A stretch of DNA of 64,000 nucleotides from contig JADNYV010000108.1 of assembly GCA_015501055.1 (NCBI GenBank), positions 57,420 through 121,419 of the forward strand, in the 5' to 3' direction. The position numbers and the translations under genes are program-made. Positions 47,901 to 57,794 of the stretch are shown here, one piece after another. The stretch's first letter is position 1, and every line of letters begins with the position of its first letter. The notes under the pieces are model-generated. The model did not search any database, had not been told where the DNA came from, and saw only the letters and a list, made by a program, of their open reading frames with translations. The stretch comes from Mucidula mucida. Its lineage: Eukaryota > Basidiomycota > Agaricomycetes > Agaricales > Physalacriaceae.

Positions 47901-48914
47901 CCACAATACCACTCGCGTTTCATGAAGGAGTTGTACCGGTTGTTGGGCATACAAGGAAACTTTACAACGGCGTATCATCCACAGGCAAATGGGCAGACGG
48001 AACGGCTGAACCAAGAGATAGAACATTTCTTACGGTTATTTGTCAACTACCATCAGAACGACTGGCACGAATGGCTACCCTCTGCCGAATTCGTTTACAA
48101 TGATCGGGTACACTTGGCAACCAAAGTCACTCCGTTCTTTGCAGACATGGGCAGACACCCCTACAAAGGCACCACCCCGAAAATGGCATTGAGAAATGAG
48201 ACTGCGCAGGAGTTTGCCAACGGCATGAGGAAAACATGGGACGAAGTGGGGTCGGCATTGAAGATGGCCAAAGAGGACATGAAACGGTTTTATGACAGGA
48301 AACGGACAGAGGCAGTGGAGTACAAGGAAGGCGACAAAGTATGGCTGGAAGGGACAAATCTCAGTACGGACCGACCAATGAAGAAGCTCGATGACAAATG
48401 CTTCGGGCCGTTCAAAGTGATCAAGAAAGTCAGGACGAGCTCTTACAAGCTCCAGATTCCTCACACATGGAAAAGCATTCATCCTGTGTTCAATGAGGCC
48501 CTGTTGACGCCTTACCATGAGCCGCAATTTCCGACGCAACCTTGAGACACGCGTTCACCACCTGTGCTGGAAGGAGCCGAACCGGAATGGGAGGTTGAGA
48601 AAGTGGTGAATTCCCGGAAGTACCGCGGGGGTTTTCAATACAAGGTTCACTGGAAGGGTTATGGCACACACAAGCAGACATGGGAACCGGCATGCAATCT
48701 CAAAAATGCCGACGAAGCCATCAGCGATTTCCACCAACAATATCCGAACAAGCCGAAGCCACCCGCGCTTGCTCGCATTGAAGTCCCCATGTCGCAATTT
48801 CCATCACATCTATTCCGACCCATGCCACCGCCTGATACCAAACCCCTTGACGTCATATTACCCTCTGCAGCCCTCATGGAGCGACTCTGGCGCAGAATGG
48901 AACTTGCGCCTTAA
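44969..48914 (+). pseudogene. Gypsy pol: protease, RT, RNase H, integrase, chromodomain
   Basis: In the -1 frame from 44969 the order is an aspartic protease (LLDSGATGSCVN, about 45395-45430) and a reverse transcriptase with FFFVKKKD, PYPLP-like YPLPLIQEL and the catalytic YLDDILIF near 46425. RNase H follows from about 46856. The integrase has an HHCC finger and an Asp-Asp-Glu core (DMIGELP, IHDRGPQY, QTERLNQEIE). A C-terminal chromodomain (WEVEKVV to YKVHWKGYGTHKQTWEP, about 48585-48690) usually steers insertion to heterochromatin. TGA codons at 46856-46858 and 48543-48545 and an extra G in the run at 47738-47740 break it. The end is TAA at 48912-48914. Confidence 0.93.
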
Positions 48915-48925
48915 GGAGGGGGTGA
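48914..48925 (+). other. Polypurine tract
   Basis: AGGAGGGGGTGA directly precedes the 3' LTR, the expected place for the plus-strand primer of an LTR retrotransposon. Confidence 0.75.
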
Positions 48926-49453
48926 TGTTATGAATCGCCATATTTTCACATTTTCAATCTTATCATATCTTATTGGGGGGCTTGTCTTATCAACCAACGG
49001 ACTGTTTCATCATCTGTTTCGTTGCCAATCATACTCCTTTTCATTACCAAGCCATACTCATGTCGGACACACACCCAACACATGGATGACATTATACATG
49101 CCGATACCTCATGGACTTCCTATTGTATACACACCACCAACACTTGTAGCACACATGGTTGTTTCAGTATTATTACTTACATGCAGTTACCACTCGTATT
49201 TAATGGTTTTACGGACTAGTAGCATACAACACTGGGTCAAGGGCGTGAAGTTATCCCTAGCAGAAACATGTATGGACAAGGAGTCTCAAACACAGGCTTA
49301 CTAGTATATAAGCAGTAGTATAGTATCATTGTACTTTAGTTCCGATCTCGTTTATACACCTGGCCTAGCCTAGTCTTACGAACGCAAATGTTTTCTTCCT
49401 TAGTTCTTGCTGTGGTACCTGGTTGAGTCTCGTGGCTTAGTCAGTCGCTAACA
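48926..49453 (+). repeat. 3' LTR
   Basis: The LTR is 528 bp with the same ends as the 5' LTR, followed by the target duplication CATTC at 49454-49458. Confidence 0.95.
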
Positions 49454-50537
49454 CATTCCGACCAACGCACTCCTCACATTCCGCCTAGAAACCATCTACG
49501 GTTCATGTTCATTTTGCTCCCAAGTCATTGTATTCTTCTCAAGTAAATTATACTACGATCTAGTTTGAGGCCTGCTGTACTTAAGTACCTTGATTGGCCA
49601 GGTCCTCATATTCAAGATGTGCACGAAAGGCTTGTTGGTAGTGTCTGTCGTATTTCCCAAACGACTTGAGAGCGTCAATGCAATCTGGATAGACTGGCAA
49701 GTACTCACTCTTTGTGATTGCAAGTTGGCGTCAGAGACTCTATCTGCATTATGACTTGCATGAAGCCTATGCCATTCATGCCGGCTCGTTGGTAGCGGTA
49801 AGCGGTTGGTGGAAGTGCTCTTTGACAAATCTTTTTCCAAAACGATTGCTTAGAAGTCTCTCGTACGCACGTCTTTATGGAGCCACATATAACATATTGG
49901 CTGCTGCGCTCATGACCGAGCTTTATGTTCCGGTCCTCGCGGCGCAACTTCGTCTTGCCCTTCTGCATTTGTGCGCTGATCTTTTCCTTCACCCTGCTTG
50001 TACCTTACCCGAATCTAAAAGTAGCTTGGTCGATTCCTTCCGAGTACTAGGTTCCTTACATCGCCCTTGGCACTGTGAAAGAAAATCAGCTTCCGCAGAC
50101 AGATAGTCCAAGAGTCAGTACTGCGATTCAGTGTAAATGATTGTGATTGTTTTTCTTGTTTGTCCACAGAGGTGCCTGGAGTCATGGGCAGGATTTTTTC
50201 TCGAAGGCTGCCAAGATAAAAGTCCTCTGATACTGGAGACAGATGGTCAAAGGGTCTGTACTACTCCATGTGCCGTTATCTGCGTCATATTTTTTCGGAA
50301 TGTGAGGAACATGTGTCCTGCTATACTAGGTACAGTCTGCGGTCTGAGGATGCTACAATGCTTTCTGTTGATGTGGGTGACTTGTAGATATTCAAACGAT
50401 GAAGCGGGGTTGTTTGCTCCGGATAGTATAATCAATTTACGAAGAAAATACTTTCTGTAGGTCACCTCTCGTCATCTGCGGTGCATTCATTACGAGCCTT
50501 CAGTAGCACAATGATACTCGATGCACGACATAACATC

Positions 50538-50561
50538 GTGGCTCGCTGGTCAAGCGGCTAG
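50538..50561 (+). repeat. F1 D-arm-like module in arm 2
   Basis: GTGGCTCGCTGGTCAAGCGG is the mirror partner of the module at 19798-19821 in arm 1. The empty site of the arm-1 MITE lies 45 bp downstream (TA at 50606-50607). Confidence 0.6.
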
Positions 50562-51054
50562 TCGTCGACTCGATGCTAGAAGTCATGATCTTTTGCTCGG
50601 ACTTGTATTACTATGTCACTACAAGTAATTGGATCTGCCTACACTAATCGTATTCAAGCAATTAAATGTCGCTGAGCCGTTCTTTTACGGGACGAGTCGA
50701 CTGGTGGTGGCGATGAAAGGGACTGTGGCGGTAAGTATCGTTGACACTTTGAATAGTTGTTCGAGTTGTTTGTTAGTAAAGACTTGACTAGAAAGCTGTC
50801 GCAGCACATATAAAAAGAAAGGACAAGAGAACCAGAGGACGTCGTGGGAGATATGATGCGGCCGGCACGACGGCATGATGTTCCCACGGCGATACAGTGC
50901 TCCTATCCTGTTGTCTGTCTCCCTGTGTACCCTTTGCGTACCCTAGAGCGACCATTTGTCAAAGCTCTTTAACATAGTATAACTCGGAAGTATCACGGGA
51001 TTGGTCCAATGACGTGGAGACGCGACGAGGACGCGCATCTCAGTATAGCCCGTC

Positions 51055-51946
51055 GTCTTCCCTCGGCTCCTTTCGTTCTGCTAATCGCTTCATCCAGCTC
51101 TCATTCTCTGTCCTCCTCTTTGCCTACGATTCTGGCTTTCCTTTCTTCTTGTGGGCGGTAAAGTTGGCGCGGATGTATCAACGGCGGTGTTCGTGGGAGG
51201 CACTGCCGCAATGGAGCGCGCTATGGCAGAGCATCTCGCGGCGCATCGTGAATATTGGGAATGAAGTTGCTGCACGTCTACTCTCGACCAAACACCGGCG
51301 GGATTTATCAAAGTGGATGTATGCAGCAGGCCTTACATGCCGTCTTCCGTCACCCATTGATTTCCTGGTATTACGCGTGGCTATCTGGCGTTGGACGCGT
51401 GCATGGAGAATAAGGCGGGTATTGGTAGAAGATGACGGCGAGATACTACGGGCGGGGGACGACTTGACGACGGCGGCAAAGATGCGCGCGGGAGGAAAGG
51501 TCTTGTACGGGGCGAAGATTGAAAAGGAGACGGTGGACGGGGGGACACGCACCATGCTGCGGGTGCACTCACGGCGGCCTACATTGATCTAGCGTTGAAG
51601 GTGCGTTACCTTCTCCTCTCCTCTTCTCCGTTGTGAACACCTTGACGTTCTCCACTCATCGTCCCAAAGCTCATACACGCATACATGGGTCTTGTTCGCA
51701 CCACCGTCTTCTCCTCCTCGAATTTGCGCGTTATCGATTGGGCTCGCCCCCTCCTCTATCCCACATACTCGTTCTCGTTCCGCCTCAGAGGAGTGCGCAT
51801 GTGGGGCGGCTTACTCTCCGTTGTGAAGGATCCGGGTGTGTTGGTAGCCAGGGCGAGGATCTGGGGAAGCAGGACTGGTACGGTACGGAAGAGAAGGGAA
51901 TGTGTCTGTGGGACCATACGAAGGAGGCGGTGGGCGTCAAGTCCTG
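51055..51946 (+). pseudogene. Short-chain dehydrogenase pseudogene in arm 2
   Basis: The gene relic runs from an N-terminal block near 51060-51130 to the C-terminal end TGGGCGTCAAGTCCTGA at about 51930-51946. Fragments such as TAAKMRAGGKVLYGAK and LLSVVKDPGVLVA are in different frames, and parts of the centre are missing. It mirrors the arm-1 copy at 18510-19045 but has lost less of the middle, so the arm-1 deletion happened after the duplication. A reverse F4 module follows at about 52064. Confidence 0.75.
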
Positions 51947-53216
51947 ATGTTACGTCTTCACCAATAACAATGCTGGACCTTTCCACTCTGCGTGTTTGTG
52001 GAAGTGAATTGTTTATGATATCACAGCGAAAAAAAGAGACTGGACCCTACCAGACGCATAAGACTAGTAACCGGTAAACTACGTAGGCTTGGAAGCCATG
52101 CCTGGGAAATTCTATCAGCAGCGTCTATCCATTCACAGGTGCGTCGCTCGGCCCCACGTTGATTATCCCAGTGTCTTGTTCGAGGCTGTTTGGCACGCCA
52201 GATCAGCCACTAAAGCTTGAGCAGCCAGAGTGTATTTTTGGTGGCCTTCCATGCACAACTCGTGCTAGCCATGCAAAGGTTGAAGCCCTCCCTTGAATAA
52301 AGCGTCCATCCACTGGCAACGGCTCTTGCTAGCCTAGTATGGCTTGTACTAAACCTACATACATGGCGGCTCCTTGGTAAAGTAGTTAGCCATTATTCCA
52401 AATGAGCCCGTCCATTTTTTTTCCTTGCCACTTTTTGGTCTCACCTCTGGCCTCGTAAGTATACTAAAGACATGTCCATCACTCGCGCATTTCTCATGGG
52501 CCCTGCTGGTCTAGGGGATGGCCCCATCACACGGTTTTTCGGCCGGCTTTGTTTCCGCATAACCACTTTGGAACATCCCTGTGTCGCAGGTCGCGGTGAT
52601 GGTACGACGCACGTCCACCGTTCAAGTACGTTAAATCGCCCTCGGCTGGAAGCATATACCGACATCGGCACCCATTCTTGGTCGCCCACAAGGATCCATC
52701 GAGTGCTGTCAACGTTGTAAGTCAGCCCGGTTCCCTTGATGCCGCATGCAGATAGTTGAAGTGTCTGTACTGCAATCATTTTCTCAGACGTCAACACTTT
52801 TGTCTGCGCAAAGAGCTCTAGGTACTGTTTTTACGCACCGATTGGTCTTTGATCTTGTGCTTCCATTCTGGTACGTGGCCGTCTGGTCAAGCAGATAAAC
52901 CACATAGCTCCCCTCTGTGAGGGATGTATTCTTTTTTGGCATGTGCGTCGTCCTCCCAAAGTTCTCCGGCAAGCACTTCTTCATGTCTCCCTCACTATTG
53001 TGGTTTTTGGTAAGCCGGGTTGGTGTCTTCAACTAGGTTTCATCAAAGGGAGCTGACTGCAGCTCGGTAACGCCTTGAACTGATGTCTGCCTATGCTACA
53101 AGGCGATCTCTAATGGCGTATATCGAACATTGCCATCTGTCGCTAATCTCCTCCTAGGGTGAATGCAAAGGCCATAACGCCACATTTCACGGCCGCCAGC
53201 TAACACCATATCTCAC

Positions 53217-53296
53217 GGCCGCCTGGCGAAATGGCATCGCGTCTGACTACAAGTAGGTTAATCAGGAGATTGTAGGTTCAACCCCTGTGGTGGTCA
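53217..53296 (+). pseudogene. Decayed tRNA-Arg copy
   Basis: This is the arm-2 counterpart of the tRNA at 17109-17188. The anticodon has changed from ACG to ACA, the T loop from TTCGACC to TTCAACC, and the T stem from GCAGG/CCTGC to GTAGG/CCTGT. Most changes are transitions at former CpG sites. The B box is spoiled, so transcription and function are unlikely. Confidence 0.8.
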
Positions 53297-55044
53297 ATAA
53301 ATTGCTGATTCTGTTGCTTTGACAGGCATTCGTTGTTCCTTTTACTACACGTGCCCCTCAGCCCGCGGAGTGACTAATCGTGAGCGCCGCTGCGCTAAGA
53401 CCGAGTAAGAGCATCAAGAAGCAAAGGCTGGATAGTGGATAGATGTGAATGCAATCCTTCACGAGGAACAGACGGCATTGGTATCGACGAGAAGTACATC
53501 TGTGAACCAAACATCCTCGACATGAACATCCCTCATCAAACTGAGAAAGCAAGCCTCTTTGCATTGAATAAGACCCAAAAGAGTCCCGATAACTAGACCT
53601 AGTATGAAGTCTCGTACTTGTTGGGCTACACCTTGGCCGACTCAAGTTGTTGAGGGCTGACTACTGTTTCTCCGGCAAATTCCTTTTCATGAACAAAATG
53701 ATTAACCATCTGTACTAGCAACTTTGAGTTGACAGCGACAAACTGTTGCAAGTTTGACGATCTGCACGCATAACACTTTCTATCTAGACTTACCGGGAGA
53801 AGAAGAAGAAAAAAATTGGCGAAAAGTGGAACTGTATGAATATTTATCCGTTTGACCAGACGACCTCAAGAGTCAAGTGAGAAATTGTACATGAAGATTA
53901 GTGACATAGCCGAGGAACAGACCTTGTATCGGTCGTGCCGCTTCAAGTCAAAACACAGGAGGCATCATGGTCCTCAAAATGAACTAGTTGCATACCACTC
54001 GGATAGTGGAAGGATTACAGCCCGTCGCAAAAGCGAGAACATACAAAGCCTAACATAGATGAGAAAAAACATCCCACATGCATATCAAAGAACACCTATT
54101 CTTTGCGGCGGAGACCTCCATTTGGTCTGTCACCTTTACTGTGAGAGGTATGTTCTCCTATACATCCCGCGCGTCGGTGTGTATCCATCCGCCACCAAGT
54201 CGAATAGCAGCACTAGTGGTAACACCTCACATCCTCACCGTTTTCTACCGTCTTCGTGGCTTCCAAAGTCAAACAGGTACGGCGTAGAGAAGAGAGCGAC
54301 TCGGGCAGCCTCATGCTAAACCGTCTCACCCGCTCAATCGGGCTGGACGTTGGACCCCGAGTTGGCTTGTCTCCTTAGTCTTACCAGCGGAGAAGACAGT
54401 GGCAGGAGCTCCAGGACAGAGAGACGGAGAAGGCATTTGAAACACAGGGAACCTGCGGAAACAAACAAAAGGAGAGCACGACATGCTTACTAGATCGCAT
54501 TCATCCGGATTGGGCAAGTACACGGTTGGCTTCTTCCCACCATGTCCACCAACTTCAGCACGAATTCTCTTCTGCAGTGACGACTCGACAATCTTGGGCG
54601 GCGGACGGAATCAGGCCTCTCTTGGGTCCCAAGCAAGAAAGTGGGTTTTCTTCGCCTGGTGCTGTGTGAGTTGCTATCCCGCGCTCGCTTCAAAATTTTT
54701 GTAAGCTCATTCGGGGCTACAGTTTGTGTATTCGTCGATGTATGGCACCGCAGCTTTTCATCCAGGAAGAGAAGAGGGGGTGCGTATTATCGTTCTGTCC
54801 CTCAGCTTTTCAGTATATCCGATTCGTACAGTTCTTTCCTCAATTCCTTTACCTCGACGCCTCCCCGCCAAAGGAAACTGTGACGACTTACGAAGAGGTT
54901 CGAGATCTGGATTGGACTTTTTTGCGGTAAGCTTGATCATATGTTATCTGAATCGTTCTCTCGCGCTCGATAGAGATGACGGATACCCGAGATAGTGAAT
55001 CCTTTCAGCGCAGTGAATACATATCTCGTATACGCCTCCTGACT

Positions 55045-56960
55045 GCAGACAGATTGTCAAATGGTCGGTGGTTGACGATAAGGGAGATGATTACCAGGCC
55101 ATGATTTTCATTTTTGGTTTCTTCCCGTGCTCCTCACCAGAAATTGAATGTTTTGTAATGAGCTGCCAGAGTCGTCGTGGCTAGTTGGTCAAGCGGCTCA
55201 CCGCCATCCGCGCTGCGTAGTTCTGATTTTTTCTTCTGTAGTGCCAGACTCTCTTCGTCCGGTTTTGTCTGCTCATGCATCAAGGTTCGTGCGGCTCGTC
55301 TGGTTGAGCTACAGTTATTTTTGAAGATGCGGGGTGTAAGCATCGAGTTTTTGGGACTCGGGGTGCGGCCGGAGAAGAGCTCTCTTGTTGTCTATTCAAT
55401 TCTCTCACGACTTGTCCTCATCGTGGCTGGTTGGTCAAGCAGCTTGCCGCTGTCCGCGCGGCGTAGTTCTAATTTTTTTTCATCTGCAGTGCCCACCTTC
55501 ATCCCAGCACGTTCCCACGGTTCTGGGAAGCCTTGCAAAAAAGGACACGATTCAAGTGTATTATGGTGACTATCTGTTTGACCAGATGTGCACGTAGAGG
55601 ACTAATATGTTGCTAATTAAGCAAGATAGTAAGTGCTTACCTCAGATGGGCCTGCTCAGATTGTCAAACAGTTTGTGATTGTCAGTAAGAGGGATGGTTA
55701 CAAAACCGCGATGTTCATTTTTTGGTTTCTTTGCGTGCTTCACACCATTACTTGATGGCCAGCACCTTTTCTGTGTGCGATTATTGCTACTTTCACCTTA
55801 ACATTGCGGCTAGTTGGTCAAGCAGCTCACCGCCGTCCGCGCGGCGTAGTTCTGATTTTTTTTCTTCTGCAGTGCCCTCAGCTCTCTTTGTCCGGTTTTG
55901 TCTACTGATTCATTAAGGTTCGTTCGGGATGAAGCGAGTACCAGGCAACTCTCTCGCCACTGTTTCTTCTTCTCTGGTGTGCGGGCTTGTCCGTCATTTT
56001 TTTTGTCCCCTCATGATTGGGAGCCTTTTTTACTTGACGCAGAGGGGTGTGAGCATTGACTTGGAGAAGAGCTCTTATGTTGTTGTCTATTGAATCCTCT
56101 CTTGACTGTGGCTAGTTGGTCAAGCAGCTCCCCCCGTTGCAAGGTGATGTTACACGGTTTTTTCTCGTGCTGCCCGGCTCTTTTCTACCGGGATTGTCTG
56201 CTGATTAATCGGTTTTCGTGTGGCTCGTCGGATGAAGCGGGCACTATTGGCTAGGACTGCTGAACTCTTTTTGTCCCTTCAGTCTCTTTTTGTCTTGTGT
56301 GGTGATACTTCGAGGCTGGTGTATGGGCTTGTCTGGTCGAGTGGATAAAGCGCTTGGTATTGTTTGATGGATGCATAACACTTTTTTGTCCCCGACAGAG
56401 TTTCTTCAGTCGTGGCTGGTTGGGCAAGCGGTTAGCCGCCGCGAGCAGTGAATCCTAAAACGACTTGCCGTCATCGTGGCTCGTTGGCCAAACAGCTAAC
56501 CATGTACATGTATAACAAGAAGGAGTCCTTGTTTTATCTCGCTTGCGCTAGGTTAGTCTTGAAATCTTTGTCTTGTGTTCGACTTTGATGCGGGTTGTCT
56601 GGTCTAGCGGACGAAAGCGCATACGGATTTATAGATGGTGTTTTTCCCCTTCACAGTCTGAGTCGTTGTTGATAGGTCTTTTTCTTTCGTTGTTCTCCAA
56701 AAAAAACCTTGATCTCAATACTGCAAGGGGAGTCATCTGCTTGACTAGATGGCCACGAAGAAGAAGGATTGGCTCCGGAAAGCATTCAGAAGTCGTACGG
56801 ATGCTGCGGACAGATTGCGGAACGGTCTGTGGCTGCGATGACTGATATGTGGCATTTCTTTTGCTTCCAGGCAAAGTGAAATCAAGCGGGATAAGGTAAT
56901 GGTCGCGAGGAATCGAGGTTTTCGGAGCCTGTGTAGCTTAACAGGTACTAGACTTGGTCT
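55045..56960 (+). repeat. Dense array of D-arm-like modules, several with a T-run
   Basis: Modules in order are F3 (55045), F1 (55177), F1 (55423), F2 reversed (55570), F3 (55655), F1 (55806), F1 (56108), F2 (56331), F1 (56412), F1 (56476), F2 (56590), F2 reversed (56740), F3 (56804) and F4 (56929). In the F1 copies at 55177, 55423, 55806 and 56108 a run of 6-8 T begins exactly 31 nt after the A-box-like core. Three of them share a GC-rich stretch (CACCGCCGTCCGCGCGGCG) that can fold before the T-run. No protein gene is present. Confidence 0.6.
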
Positions 56961-57794
56961 GCGGATTCAAATTTTTTGGCCTTTTGTGGGTCAAGCGCTG
57001 CTTTCTAGATTGGCGTGAGCAAGTTCATGTCGAGGACGTTTAGTTTATCGGATGTACTTTGATCGCCCGAATGCTTTTTTGAGGAGCGATCACATCACAT
57101 GATGGGCGACGTGTCTTGTCTTTCGACTGCGACGACGAATTCGGAGGCTCTTCGTCCATTCTGGAATCGGATATAGGATGACATTATGAAGTTTCCTGTC
57201 TATTTTAGCGCGTTCTAGCTCTACAGCGGCGCTAGTGTCAAAGCTGTCGTGTGCAGGCCCCCGATTCTGATGTGACTCGTTATGTCAATGCTATCACCGC
57301 GTATTGGTATGGTGGTCAATGAAGCTCCATTCTGGGTGCTGATTATCGTTATAGATTCGTCACGCTTTTACTCGAGGGGAATCGTTGCTGCCATTTGATT
57401 TTGCGACTGCTTCAGGTTGACAGTGGTGTGAGTTGACGTTCCATCGGAGTAGCGAGCGTGTTGCACGCTATCTATGACAGCACAGGCACCGACGGCGAGT
57501 TAGCGTGCTCGGTAGCATTACCTGGCCGATGCAGGCTTCTAGGCGCGCACTCATCTCCGTGCGCTATCTCCCTGTATCTTGCACGTCCAACGCACTTTTG
57601 AGCACGCCTACGCGCCTCCAATGCCAGCCAATTCCCACACGACACACCGATTACGCGCCCCAGTGATGCATTGGTGACGTCAAGCCCTCCCCCTGACACC
57701 CGGTTCTTCTTATCGCGTCTTATGTCCATCCAGGCGTAAACGAGGCTTCCATTTCCCAAAGTTCCCCACGTTCCTTCTTACCACCACCACCGCC
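56961..57794. other. Upstream region of the glycosyltransferase gene, no gene found
   Basis: No repeats or modules are seen from about 57000 on. The last 150 bp are C-rich and pyrimidine-rich before a CCGCCATGG start context. The promoter of the downstream gene should lie here but no TATA box stands out. Confidence 0.4.

Larger units (their letters stand above)
42933..49453 (+). mobile_element. Ty3/Gypsy chromovirus LTR retrotransposon, full length but decayed
   Basis: The element is 6521 bp with two 528-bp LTRs that start TG and end CA, and a 5-bp target duplication CATTC. Domain order is gag with a zinc knuckle, protease, reverse transcriptase, RNase H, integrase and chromodomain, which defines a chromovirus. 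Five in-frame TGA codons and one frameshift make it non-autonomous. LTR differences (about 27 by eye, nearly all transitions) point to an insertion that is not recent, or to mutation-biased decay. Confidence 0.95.
42833..54970 (-). repeat. Arm 2 of the large inverted duplication
   Basis: The arm is the reverse of 15474-20990, and is longer because of the Gypsy insertion at 42933-49453. The same landmarks appear in mirrored order, ending near 54970 where the AACGATTCAGATAAC block of arm 1 is matched. Confidence 0.85.
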
